The notes under the pieces: model-generated
Told to the model about the DNA's origin: nothing
Seen by the model: the letters and a program-made list of their open reading frames with translations, nothing else
Database searches by the model: none
In this document: positions 1-10,846 of the stretch, piece by piece
Numbering within the stretch: the first letter of the stretch is position 1
Layout of the letters: every line of letters begins with the position of its first letter
Position numbers and translations under genes: made by a program
From: Gambelia wislizenii
Taxonomy: Eukaryota; Chordata; Lepidosauria; Squamata; Crotaphytidae
Assembly: GCA_030847615.1 (NCBI GenBank)
Contig: JAUMIR010000003.1
Span: 62,791,001 to 62,855,000 of the forward strand
Direction: 5' to 3'
DNA length: 64,000 nucleotides

Positions 1-167
1 CTGGCACCATAGTCTTTAATGTGCCCCACAAGACTGTAGTTGTTTTTGCTGCAACAAACTCACATAACTATTATCCTGCAGGAAATTTTAATTTGGGTCC
101 TGGAAGTATGTGATTACTTATCACTTTAGCATAGTACTTTTAGAACTTATGTCTTTTTTCTCCACAG

Positions 168-258
168 GTACCGAGCTTACCGAGAACAAAGTGGCAGATA
201 TTCACTGGATTATTGGATTTTACTAGCAATTCGTCTTGGTTTCATAATTGTATTTGAG
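168..258 (+). CDS. ANO7: ANO7 penultimate exon (partial gene)
   Basis: Internal exon of anoctamin 7, a ten-transmembrane TMEM16-family membrane protein (lipid scramblase/ion channel family). An AG acceptor after a pyrimidine-rich tract ends at 167 and a GT donor follows at 259. The 91-nt exon carries one split-codon base and 30 codons; it starts YRAYRE and ends RLGFIIVFE, the segment leading into the last transmembrane helix. It splices in frame to the exon at 2335, giving the FEHVVF junction typical of anoctamins. All upstream exons are outside the window. ANO7 rather than ANO5 or ANO6 is chosen from the downstream tail and from the neighbouring HDLBP gene. Confidence 0.9.
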
Positions 259-2334
259 GTACATTTCCCTCCAAATGTCTTCACAATGCTCCTCTTTACT
301 TATTTCGTTTATATGCCGCCTTTCTCCCATAATGGAACCCAAGGCATCTTCCTAAGTAATCATTATATTCTAGAGGCCCTATTTTCATCTGTCCAAAATT
401 TGAAATTTTAGTCCTGCTTGAGACTGTATTCCTTTGGCCCTCCAGATGTTTTGGGCTAACTGTTCCCATCAGCATCACTCATCATGGCCACTGATAGGAT
501 TGTTGGAGTTGTACTTCAAAATATCTGGAAAGCCAGTGTTTCCCATTTCTGTTATGTGTTGGGAAGCAAGTCTGAAAGGAGTGCTCACTGGTTTTTGAAA
601 GACCCCCCAGCTTCTCTTTTTATTGCTTCATTGTTGCTTGCCCACCCCGCTTGTCTCAAGCTTTTTCATTCATTTAAAAACACCCTTACTTTGTAGAAAA
701 TGACATTTTCAGTTACTAATTTATACTAATCCATGTTACCCGTTATCATGTAACCAAATCTGATGTGATGTCATTATTACTTTAATAAGAATTAGTCTAG
801 TAACAATGTAGCCAGTTAGGATTGTGAAGACTTTATTTTACAGTGTCATTGCACTGATGCCAGGAATGGGTGGGTGGGTGTATGTGTGATATGAATTTAG
901 CAACAATTGTAGAACCAATTCATATAAACCACGAAGATGCTGAATACCTGCAAGCAAGTCTAATGAATAAGATTCTTTAATCTTCCCATTCAGTCAATGA
1001 CTCTTAAGAACAGAGCCATTAGCCATTATGTAATGCAGGGGTAGGCAGTCCATTTATTGGGCTGAAGGTAACTCTCCCTTGCAGGGGGAGACTGTTGTGG
1101 GCAAGATGCTGGTGACAAGTGGGGCTGAAGCCAGTAGTGAATGAGCCAGAATTAAAAGGAAGCACTGTTTCCTACCCATTAAGTGGGCTTCTGGGAAGGG
1201 ACATACTGCTCTTTCAGAGGCATGCAGTAGTCATTTGCAGAGGGCTTTTAAAACCAGGTAAAGGACCACATGACAACAGTCTGAGGATTCCAGGTTATCC
1301 ACTCTGCTTTAGTGCAGCATTTTCAGCTAGTTTTGCACATTACTTGCAGTTAATCCTTCCTGTTTTCGTAACGTATCAGGTGTAGCTTGCAACTACAGAC
1401 ACACTTTCTTGGTGGAAATCCTGTCATAGGTGGTTCAAAGGGAAATGGAAATTGCACATTCACATTCTCTGTCCCATGTGTGACTTGCTCTAGACATTTC
1501 TACTTTGAGGTGGCAATACTTGTTTTTGAGTTATTATTTATATGTAAATGTACAGTAGCATCTCTGCACCCGCAGATTCAATTATCCACATATGTTAACA
1601 GTGGGGGGGGGTGGATGGGGAGGGAGGGGAGGAGAGATCGCCTCTCTTCTCCCTTTGCCCCTGGGATTGCTCCTGGGGCGGAAATGGTGACGCGGGGGCA
1701 AAGGGAGGGGAGGAGAGATCTCGCCTCTCTTTCCCCCTGGATCGCTGCCCAGGATCTCTCCCATGGCAGAAATGGTGACTTGTGGGCGAAGGGAAGGGAG
1801 GAGAGATCTTGTCTTCCTCCTCCCTTTCCTCCAGGATTGCTGCCCGGGATCGCTCTCGGGGTGGAAAGGGCGAGTGGGGACGAAGGAAGGGGAGATCTGC
1901 CTCCTTCCCTTTGCCCCTGGGGCAGAAATGGTGATGCGGTGGTGAAGGGAGGGGAGGAGATATCTCACCTCCCTCCTCCCTTTACCCCCCTGGGATCGCT
2001 GCCCAGGATTGCTCTGGGAGCGTTCGTTATTATCTGTGGATTTCGTTATCCGCAGGGGGCCCTGGAACCAGTCCCCTGCGGATACAGAGGTCCTACTGTA
2101 TACTCAAGTTTCAGCTCTATTGGATGCATGGAGTCCCTTCTTTTGGTACAACCATCTTTCTGCTGGATATTTTGTTATAATCAGCAAAGGGTGGGTGCAA
2201 TAATAGGGATTACACAGAGCAGGTTTTTGCATTCCCTATTTGCATCCTCATAGTTGGGTTGCATGGTCCTGCACTTGTCTGCTTCAAGTCAGGATAGGTG
2301 GACTACTGACACTCCTTTTTTTCTTTTCTCCCAG
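259..2334 (+). other. ANO7: ANO7 last intron
   Basis: GT at 259 and AG at 2333-2334. It holds a fragment of a short dispersed repeat near 430-560 (paired motifs around 'ccagatgtttt' and 'atctggaaagcc') and a complete TIR element at 1553-2098. No other gene is supported. The long open frame across 1387-2253 runs through the TIR element and lacks coding character. Confidence 0.85.
1553..2098. mobile_element. TIR element with TA target duplication and internal GC-rich tandem repeats
   Basis: The ends are inverted: left begins cagtagcatctctgcacccg and the reverse complement of the right begins cagtaggacctctgtatccg. TA dinucleotides flank at 1551-1552 and 2099-2100, as for Tc1/mariner (Tigger-like) elements. 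Between the ends lie about four imperfect units of roughly 100 bp built on 'ggggaggagagatc', 'tccctttgcccctgg' and 'gggatcgctgccc'. No transposase is present, so it is non-autonomous. The superfamily is inferred from the TA duplication and the 'tatccgcagggg' style ends. Confidence 0.75.
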
Positions 2335-2472
2335 CATGTGGTTTTCTTCATTGCACGTATGATAGATATGATGGTGCCTGACATCCCAGAGGTGGTGGAA
2401 ATAAAGGTGAAGCGAGAACATTATCTAGCTAAACAAGCTCTGGCTGAAAACAAGATCAACAGTGCATTTTAA
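2335..2472 (+). CDS. ANO7: ANO7 terminal coding exon
   Basis: Last exon of anoctamin 7. The acceptor CAG ends at 2334 after a T-rich tract and the TAA stop is at 2470-2472. The 45 residues begin HVVFFIARMIDMMVPDIPE, the end of the last membrane helix and the cytosolic tail, and continue with VEIKVKREHYLAKQALAEN, which closely matches mammalian ANO7. The protein stops soon after, at KINSAF. From memory, mammalian ANO7 extends some 30 residues further, so this tail is short: either lineage variation or an alternative last exon. No convincing AATAAA is seen between the stop and the DIRS-like element near 2960, so the 3' UTR end is not placed. Confidence 0.92.
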   Translation, partial: HVVFFIARMIDMMVPDIPEVVEIKVKREHYLAKQALAENKINSAF

Positions 2473-2959
2473 ATATAGATTTTTTTAAAAAAACTGCTTT
2501 TCTTTTTCAAGTAAGACCACACATGCCTGCCTAACAACATATCCTAGACTTCATCACTGGTCGTTAAGCTGCACTAGTCCTTATTATTACTGGTTCTGAT
2601 TCATTTACCTTCATGGGGAGGGGGACAGACAGCTCCTTGTAAACACCTCAGTGAAGTAAGTGTTGACTATGCCCTTTTTCAGTTGTCTCTGTTTTCCTCC
2701 CTCTCATTCATAAGGAGCTTTGCAGCCTGGTTGAAAAGAACAGTTCATTCTTTTCTGCCCATGTTTAATCCATAGGCTGGATTCAATATAGCAGCTTCTT
2801 CGAATCTTCTAAGTTCATTGGTGTCCTTCAGTTGCCTATTTTTGTTGTGACACCTGAGTTTCCTTCCATTGGTCTTTAGAAGGGAACTGAAGTGGTTACA
2901 GCCACACAGTGATTTGTGGAATATGATGAATAACATCATAATGTTCAGACACAGAAAGA
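2473..2959. other. ANO7 3' flank / 3' UTR region
   Basis: Probably ANO7 3' UTR and downstream sequence. I see no ORF, RNA gene or clear repeat here, and no canonical poly(A) signal that I would commit to. Confidence 0.5.
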
Positions 2960-3185
2960 ATAGGTTGCTTACCTGTAACTGTGGTTCTTCGAGTGGTCAT
3001 CTGTGCCCTCACACAAATGAGTTATGTGCCTGAGCAGAGATTCCATTCAGAATGTTTTAGAGCTGAGTAGCCTGGCAGGAACCCTACCCCCAACATGTCC
3101 CAGCCCCCCAAGCTACTGTCCCCTCAGTTTTGAAGTCTATTATGAAATTTACAGGGACCTGAAAGAGGGGAGGCAGGGTGGGTTT

Positions 3186-3424
3186 AGAAGGCCAGCATGG
3201 TGTAATGGTTTGAGTGTTGGGACTAGGACACTGGGAGACCAGAGTTCGAATATCTGCTTGGTCATGGAAACCCACTGGGTGGTCTTGGGCAGGTCACATT
3301 CTCTCAGCCTCAGAGAAGGGCAAGGGCAAACTTCCTCTGAACAAATTCTGCCAAGAAAACCCCATGATAGGTTCACCTTAGGGTCACCATAAATCAGGAA
3401 TGTCTTGAAGGCACACAACAACAA
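3186..3424 (+). mobile_element. Sauria-type SINE (tRNA-derived head, BovB-like tail)
   Basis: The head reads gccagcatggtgtaatggt with the B-box-like 'gagttcgaat'. The 3' part contains 'gccaagaaaaccccatgat' and ends 'gtcaccataaatcagg' plus 'ggcacacaacaacaa', like BovB LINE 3' ends. A 10-bp direct repeat gggtgggttt flanks it at 3176-3185 and 3425-3434, a clear target-site duplication. It inserted into the loop between the two left arms of DIRS-like copy A, so it is younger than that element. Confidence 0.88.
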
Positions 3425-3554
3425 GGGTGGGTTTGTGTGAGGGTACAGATGACCATTTGAAGAACCACAGTTACAGGTAAGCAACCTGTTCTTCTTCATG
3501 GTCTCTGTGTCTGTTCCAAATGGGTGACTGTGAAGCTTACCAGAGGTTGGTGGG

Positions 3555-4271
3555 TCAGGTCACTGAAGAACATATGAAAGAAGTACATCCAGACTGGCCA
3601 TTTGCCCTGCAGTCCAGTCTATAATGTTGAATGAATGTGGACAGCTGTGACCATGTAACAGCTTTACACAAGTCAAGCAGAGGAACACCCCAAAGTAGAG
3701 TTGCCAAGGAAGCCACTGCTCTGGTGGAATGTGCTCTCAAGCCAACTGTGTGGCCAGTTCATAGGCTAGTCTTACAGTCTACAACTCATTTGGAGAGTCA
3801 TTGTGAAAATGCCTGTTGTCCCTTCCTAGGTCCACATACAAAAACTCTGTTAGAATAACAAAATGTTGCTGTCCTCTGTACATAAAAGGCCAGTACCCAT
3901 GTCAAGGCACTGGAGATCTTTCCAGTATGGATGATGGTTGTGTACAGAAAGTAGGAAGGACAATATCTTTACTCAGGTGGAATTATGAGACCACTCTGGG
4001 AAGAAATGAACAGGATCACTTTGTCACAATGGAAAACAAGAAATGGTTCATCAGAGCGAAGAGCTGTGAGTTCACCCGCTCATCTCACAGAAGTGATGGC
4101 TGTGAGAAATGCGACCTTTAAGATAAAGTAGACACTCATCAACAGAAGCAAGTGGTTCAAAGGGCATTCATGTAAACTGCGGGAGAACCAGATGTAGCAA
4201 ACATGGAGGAGTAGGTGGAGCTTTTGGAGGATATTGGTGTGCCAAACACTTAAGGAACCTTTTAACCACAA
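3555..4271 (-). pseudogene. DIRS-like tyrosine recombinase, copy A (broken)
   Basis: The part nearest 4271-4080 reads VAFLTAITSVR, matching the region around the first catalytic Arg (AITSARRVSEL) in the better copies at 20.7 and 56.5 kb. The C-terminal part (3740-3555) keeps AHSTRAVAS, the H-x-x-R motif, and FIQHYRLD, which carries the putative nucleophilic Tyr. Stops and a frameshift lie between them. This is a dead copy, but the active-site ends identify it as a YR element. Confidence 0.75.
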
Positions 4272-4529
4272 GATCTAAGAAAAGGGTGGCCAGAGTTGGA
4301 GTAGCTGGTTGGTGAACCACAATCGCAGCCAGGTAAATTTTTAGAGAAGAGCTAGACCTTGCTCATACAGACGCAGCAGAAAATGTATAATGGTGGATAC
4401 TGCTGCAAGAGAAGAAAACTCAGCCCTAGACGTTACAAGTGAGCAGAACCTCTTGCACTTACAGCCATAGGATCTCTTAGAAGTGTCCTTCCTGGAAGCT
4501 GATAGAGCTGCTGTAAGCCTTGGTGAAAG

Positions 4530-4931
4530 TTATGGTGTTATTCTCCACACCATGAGCCACAGCATTTTGAGGTCTGGGTAGGGAACTTGTATGTGAGAAT
4601 GTGATAGCAGGATGAAGTGTAGCATCACCATCTTAAACATTTGAGGCTTGATGTAACAGTTGATGCCATGAAGTTCCAAAATCAACTGAAGACCACTGTA
4701 CCTTTTCAGAATTGTGAAGTACTGGGAGAAAAAGCTGTCTCTCCTGCAGATAACTGGAATCTTCTCCACAGCATCTTTCTGCAGCAAGGTGGTAATCTCT
4801 TCTAAAGGAACTCTGGATGGAGGGGTACAATGAAATATGCCAATGGGTGGAGTACTTGAGAACTCTATGACACAGAGGGGCAGGTGGTGGTGTAATCTCC
4901 AAGCAAAGTGATTTAGCCATACAGAGGACAA
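4530..4931 (-). pseudogene. DIRS-like reverse transcriptase fragment, copy A
   Basis: Reads LLQKDAVEKIPV..FFSQYFTILKRYSG..LILELHGIN, the DIRS RT fingers region (consensus: an acidic/valine stretch, then FFSxYFxxxKxxGG, then ILDLRxLN). The YxDD palm is not present in any frame nearby, so RT activity is lost. Confidence 0.7.
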
Positions 4932-5087
4932 TGTCAGAAAGAGCTTAATGTCCTCTGGGGTGATGTTGGAGTGGCGTCTTCTATGGCCCCAGATGGAAAG
5001 GTCGTCAGAGGAGATGGAGGAGCAGGAGGACAGGAATCAAAGTCATTGCTGATCCATGTTGCTATGGATCAACAGGAGCTGAGATGG

Positions 5088-6086
5088 CTACTGAGGCAGA
5101 AGCCCAAATGAAGACAGTGGAGCCAAAACTAAAGCCAGGTGAGCAGCAGTGGAAGAAGGTGGAGGCACAGGAGATGAAACAACAGCAGAAGGAGGACACA
5201 GTATAATACTGGGTACTGAAGTGGAATATATTGAAGTTGTGACTGTCAAAACTGTCGGAGACACCAGAGCAGAAGGAGGTTGCCTTGATACCATAGCCAT
5301 TGTCCTTGGAGGAAGTAATGGAGATCTATGCCAAGGAGACAGTGGTGGATGGAAACAGCTGGCGACAAGGTGATGGTGAGTGGTACCTAGGATAATCCAG
5401 TGGCAGTTGTACACTTGGAGAATAAGAAAGTTTGATACCAATGATAAGGCAAACCTTTGGTACAGCACATACTCCTGATGATTATATTGGTTGCAGTATG
5501 AAGGCGAGTAAAAGTGATTCCAGATGCTCCCTCCATAGATGTTTGTGCTGGTACCTATCGATATACAAGATGGATGTATATAGAAAGTCCTCCTGATACC
5601 AGTAGTTTGGGTATGATGGTCTGGAAGACACACAGGACCTCTATTGTACAAATGGCGATCTCACCACGGTGACTGAGGTAAGGAGTGATGTCTAAGTGAT
5701 TCTTGAGGTGCTTCACCAGATACTAGGACATGCTGCTCTACACAGACTGATGGAGAAACAACTCTTGATACCAACAGGGGAGTCAATGTTAAAGGCATCT
5801 CAGAAGGAGTAGCAACTATGAGAGTGTCAAATCTCACCGGTGAGAAAGTAGCTGGTGCCAAATTATGCTTATGTTTCATTCTCTTTTTCTCCTTTGGAAC
5901 ACCAATCCCCTTGTCCCTTGAAACAAAGTGAGCATCTGGAGAGGATGGCCTCTTCCAGCTTGACTTGGAGTGGTCTTTTTCCATATTAGCCCCATGGACC
6001 GACAGCAATTCCTTTGCTGCTGATACCATGGTAGACTGTTGGGTAAGAGAAGTCACCATAGAACTTACTGGAGCGGTCGATACCAA
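5088..6086 (-). pseudogene. DIRS-like gag-type region, copy A
   Basis: Two adjacent open frames (6086-5661 and 5651-5088) rich in Ser, Pro, Thr and Val, upstream of the RT fragment in the position of gag in DIRS-like elements. There is no recognisable domain, so the gag assignment rests on position and composition only. Confidence 0.45.
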
Positions 6087-7606
6087 TACTGTAGATGGTA
6101 TCTAGACTGTCAGCACTGATGCCATTTTTGTTTTTCCGGGTCTTGATACCATTGCTGATGCCAAGAACAGAGGCTGATTCAATGCTGCTCAGCCCACAAC
6201 TTGTAATGGAGTTTCAACTGTTGGGCCTGTTTTATTAAAGGCCTGAATGGTGAAGCCCTTGCAAATGGCACACTTTACAACAATGTGCCCTTCCCCTAAA
6301 CAACAACAACAAAAGAAGATCCCGAGTGCCTATTGGAAAGCAAAACTTTCTGTCTGCAGGAGGAGCACAGCTTAAAGAAGGAAGTAGAGGCCATAGAAAC
6401 AGGAGGGGGGAAGGGAAAGGACAGCTGGGCACAACAGGAGAAGACTGGCGAGTACCAAAGTATAGCAAAATATTTTTAAAAAATAGAATAGAAGCTGTAG
6501 GAGAGACAAAGAATTGAAATAAGACTGAATGAAACAAAGTGAAGCGAGAAAAGAGAGGAGGGAACTATTCAGACAGAAGAACACCCAACATGAAGCTACT
6601 CTACTGGAGGATGGAGAGAAACTGAGGAGACAGTAGGTTGGTAGGCTGGGACATGTGTGGTAGGTGGGAGGGGTTCTTGCCAAGCTACTTGGCCTAGAAC
6701 ATTCCGATTAGGGTCTTTGTGTAGTGCGAAACCCATTTGTGTGAGGCACAGAGACCACAAAGAAGACAAACAGAATTCCTAACTTGTTCATGATTTTCTT
6801 ACTGAACAGCCTTGTTATCTCTTTGATATTGCGTTGTGTTGTATGTACTTACCATCATAGTAATTTTCTTATAACTGCTCTCTATCAACCATCTATCTTG
6901 GAGGTACTTTTGGGGAAAGATCTGGTAAGTGCTAAGAACTTGCAACATTACGTAAAAAGAGCAGTGTAAAGTCTTTTTTTGATACACAGGAAATGGGGGC
7001 AATTTCTGGAAAATGCTTAAAACAAGAACTGAAGGATTCTCTCCTGGGATACTGCTGAATACAGTCCTCCTAATTATAGGATCTGTAACTAGTCTATGCA
7101 TCAATGCCTATGCTGACCAATTAAGATCTCTGCAATGTCCTCTATTAATGTGCATTGACTTAGCAAGTGATTTTCCAAATTCTGCAAAAGATAATGTCAC
7201 TGCATAGTTTGCGCAATACTGGGAGTTAACAATTACATGATATAATTTTATAATTTTTACAGAAACCATTAATTTATTACAATTACAAATATGTGCACTT
7301 CTTGTGCTAATATATAATTTGCTATATCCAAAGTATATAATATTTTTCATAACTGAAATAGCTATAACCATCAACATACACTGCTTCCTCGTGAGTATTT
7401 GATTCATAAACACTCAGTATTTAGTGCTCAACAAAACAGCTTAAGGCAGCAATAACAACTAATTTGTACAGCTTCCTACAATGAGCTTAATTCAGCATAT
7501 ATATAATAACAAAACTGTGATTATAAATGTATTATGTCTTTAGTTCTTCAGTGTTCCAGTATTCTCACAACTCTCAAACAACTTTTTCCAGATTTTTTTC
7601 CAGTTT

Positions 7607-7871
7607 GTTTCGATCCCTCTGGATCTTCATCAGTGATCTAAATAAGTGTATTTCCAGCCCAGAGAAGGTTATATCCAGTTGTAAAACAGGGGAAGAATCT
7701 CTGAGCAAGTAAAATACATTAGTGGTAAGCAAAATTAAATAACTTATTTTATTAGCAGCATATAGCAAAAACATATTAATAATGTGGAAATAATTTTATT
7801 AACATAGGAAAAAGCTACAGAAAAAGCAATACTTATTTAGATCACTGATGAAGATCCAGAGGGATCGAAAC
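7607..7871. repeat. Perfect 41-bp inverted repeat with 183-bp spacer
   Basis: 7607-7647 (starts gtttcgatccctctggatct) is the exact reverse complement of 7831-7871. The match stops abruptly on both sides. The spacer is AT-rich and has no ORF. It could be a short fold-back element or part of an old TIR element; no target duplication is seen. Confidence 0.85.
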
Positions 7872-8456
7872 AACAAGTATAGATTAGAACTGTGCTGTTC
7901 TCCTATTTGTTGTGAGGGGAGAGAATCTTGTGAAACACTGGGCAAGACTTCTTCCTAAAAGCAAGCATCTTTGAGACTAGAAGGGTTCATGGAAGTGAGA
8001 GCTACTATCATAACCCTACCACAATTTGGAGATGAACTAAGAACAGATTATTGGAGGGCAGCTGTGTAGTCTGCTTAACATGTAAGGACAAGTTTAATAT
8101 AGATTACTGACTGAGAAGAGGGCAATTGTGAGATGGATTGTACTCAGCTACATTAGATGCCTGTTCTCCCCCTTCCTCCTACAGAAACAATACTGTAATT
8201 ATGTTTAGTGCATCCATCTGAGTTTGTTTGCAATGGAAGCTACAAATCTCAGTAACGTGGTCCATGCCATGTGGATCTTAATCATGCCTGGAGTACTGTC
8301 ATGATTACCACAAATGGACAGAGCCCATTAATCATTCAACTGAAGCTGTTGACATGAGGTACAAGTTGCTTGACTACTATTTTGAAGACTTTATTAACAG
8401 CTCAATTTCATTAGAAAAGCAAGTAGGGATTTTGAAGTGAACTGACTTTTTAAAAA

Positions 8457-8478
8457 AATAAAGCATATAGAAAATAAA
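8457..8478 (+). promoter_or_regulatory. Two + strand AATAAA hexamers
   Basis: AATAAA at 8457-8462 and 8473-8478. They could end a long ANO7 3' UTR or simply be AT-rich sequence; they lie 6 kb past the ANO7 stop, beyond a DIRS-like element, so use by ANO7 is doubtful. Confidence 0.25.
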
Positions 8479-8484
8479 GGCAAA

Positions 8485-10759
8485 CCACTCAATGCTGTTT
8501 CAGTTTTTATTTTTTAGAATTTATAAAATTCCAGTGTCATCCATACTCATGAGCCTTTATACATGTTTTGCATATAATCTCCAAATTCCAAAGTTAAGGC
8601 CAAGGGATCATTGCCATGGAAACATAATATGGAAGACATTAAGAGGACATGGAGCACACTTCCACAGAGCATCTGCTGCACACTACGGAGGACAGAGGGG
8701 AAGGGAATACTCTCAACAATTTGAACAAATGGCAGGGTTCGAGCCATGCTCAATGGCAGTTCAAGCCTAAAACACATGTGCAAGTGATGTGTGGCATTCA
8801 GACACCAGGTACCACTGGCAAGACATTGCACACTACTACCCTGTTTCATTCTCCTGCTCAGGTGGTGATAGGGCTCATTTTGGCCCTACATGGAATTACC
8901 CCAGAGAAATGATTTCTCCCCCTTCCCTCAGACTCACTTGAAACAAGAAGCTTTTCCTTCTGGACATGCAAGTGAGTGGTCTAGAAAGACAAAGAGCTTT
9001 GCAGACCTTTCCCCAGTATACACTGTGGGGCATAAATGACCCTGGGGCTAGGATGCTAGCTAATGGCTCAGAAAAGCTCTTGGGAGGGGAAGGGGTAGAC
9101 AGAGAGCAGAGTTGGCAATAGAGCCAGCACCACCACCAGCACCTTCAGCAGAAAAGATAGATAACCATGTAATGGCTGGAAGAGCAGCTTTAAAATACAA
9201 GTAACCTTGTATTGGTTTTGTGGCAGCAGCTAGAAAGCAGCAACTACTGCTGCCAAGACAACAGGACAGGACACTTGCTGCTGGACTACAAGAAGGCTTT
9301 TACAGAATGTAGTAAATCATGAGCTGAGGAACCTTCAACCTGGCATATATTTTGGACGACAACACACACCCACCCCTTTTTTTGTTTTACCTTGGGTCAT
9401 GTTGGCTGGGGTTTTCAAGAGTTGAAAGTTCAAAACATCAGGAGGGCCAAAGGTTCCTCACTCTTGAACTAAATCTTTTCTCCTCCCTCCAAGAGAGGCT
9501 TCATTTTTAAGACTGAACTGCAATTAGCTTCTTCCATTTAAGTGAGCGCCACTCCTTACCTGCCTCCCTCCAAGGCCTAACCTTTGTCATATAAGACTAC
9601 AGGTCAAATTACGTGGCAGCGATTAAGACCATCTTGGTTGGAGGGGATACTTGATGATACCCTAGATCCTGTCTGAAGCCACACATACATTCCTCCTCTT
9701 GGAGAGGAACAATATTCATGATAACAGGAAGCAAAGAGGGGCTGTCTGAAGAAGCAGGCCACTGTCATACTGGCTTGAGGTAGAAAGAAGGCAATAGTAA
9801 AAAGCAAAAGATACACCCTAACCCTGGTACTTAAATGCCATCACAATCAAGCCGGGGAGGGCGCTGTGCCCTCTTAACACTAAGCTAATCACCCACCATC
9901 TTCTGCGGCTATCATGGCACTTTTGGTTGAACCAAGTTCTGTGAGACCCCATAATACTGTCAGCTTTCTGGCTAAGCTCAACCATACTACTGTTGGGAAG
10001 GAAGAACAAAAAAGTGATGGGGGAGAACAATGGCGATGAGCTCCAATTCAACATTCACACTGACAAGGGAAGAGTTTTGGTACACTCGGTGCTGCAGACT
10101 AGCATGGCCAGGGCCAGGGCCAGGGCCTTGTCAGTGCTTTCTGGGGCCTCCAATTACTGGGCTAAACCTCCCTCTCTACCCATCCATTCTGGCCAATTTC
10201 CTCTCCAATAGCAGTATTAGATTTCACATGGGGGGAGGGTAGGTGGCAGTTGAAAGGGGGGAAATGATTGCACTCTATAAAGGTAAGGCCCTGGAGAAAC
10301 AGGAAAGGAGGAGGAAAGAGCAAATATTTTGGCTTTGTAGAAAGTCAAGGAAATGTGTTTCCTGAGGTTGAGACAGGAAGTAGATTCCTAGCTGCAGTGA
10401 GGAGATCTCCTAATGGAGGCTAGAGTGCTTTGTAAGATGTACCTGGGGAGGATTGGTTACAACACCATGGACAACGTGAAGTGATAAGTTGAAATTTGGA
10501 ACGGAAAAAAACAAATGTATGTATTTCAGGTAGGAATCAACATTGAAAGTCTCTCCCAAGGAAAGGAGAAAGAAATAAATGAAACTGAAGCAAAGTGAGG
10601 CCTAAGCACAGGAACAGTAGAGAACCTCAAGAAGGGTAGCACTCTAGTTTCATTAAGAGACCCCCCAAGGCAATCTGCACTAGATCCAGCCATGAGGTCA
10701 GAATTCAGAAAGGAAACCCTGTGGCAGGTGGCTGGACAAGATTTGCTGTTTCCAAGTCA
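8485..10759 (-). other. HDLBP: HDLBP 3' UTR (proposed)
   Basis: Sequence after the vigilin stop up to the candidate poly(A) signal at 8506-8511. It is mostly unique, with a fragment of a dispersed repeat near 9390-9475 ('aacatcaggagggccaaagg') and three copies of 'agggcc' at 10109-10127. The left end is an inference. Confidence 0.5.
8506..8511 (-). promoter_or_regulatory. HDLBP: Candidate HDLBP poly(A) signal
   Basis: TTTATT on the + strand, so AATAAA on the - strand, about 2.25 kb downstream of the HDLBP stop. It is the signal I favour for the end of the vigilin 3' UTR, with cleavage near 8485-8495. Confidence 0.5.
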
Positions 10760-10846
10760 TTACCGCTTGGGACCCCAAGGTAGAGTCTTGGGGGCCACCT
10801 GAGCTCCAAAGCTTGGGAAATCTTCAGAACTGCTCATGTCAGGGGC
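10760..10846 (-). CDS. HDLBP: HDLBP coding exon 26 (C-terminus)
   Basis: Acceptor CAG ends at 10847; TAA at 10762-10760. Codons 1242-1269: [20 protein letters not shown] then [12 protein letters not shown], the conserved vigilin C-terminus. Confidence 0.97.
   Translation of the reverse strand, partial: APDMSSSEDFPSFGAQVAPKTLPWGPKR

Larger units (their letters stand above)
2960..6770 (-). mobile_element. Degenerate DIRS-like tyrosine-recombinase retrotransposon (copy A)
   Basis: On the - strand it reads gag-like, reverse transcriptase fragment, then tyrosine recombinase. The left end has two inverted arms, about 2962-3002 and 3447-3487, sharing a 'gtaactgtggttctt' core and 'ggttgcttacctg'/'caggtaagcaacc'. 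Just inside the inner arm, 3488-3525 is inverse-complementary to the right end near 6725-6770 ('tggtctctgtg', 'caaatggg'). The coding parts are broken by stops and frameshifts; the RT palm and RNase H are missing. A SINE sits between the two left arms. Boundaries are good to about 20 bp. Confidence 0.8.
6771..8484. other. Intergenic region between the convergent ANO7 and HDLBP 3' ends
   Basis: AT-rich, with no supported gene. It holds a perfect 41-bp inverted repeat (7607-7647 and 7831-7871). Poly(A) signals for both strands lie at the right edge. Nothing else recognised. Confidence 0.6.

Noticed and set aside
1387..2253. 288-codon open frame on the + strand
   Set aside because: It spans the TIR element with its GC-rich tandem repeats inside the last ANO7 intron; open because of composition, no domain, opposite strand also open.
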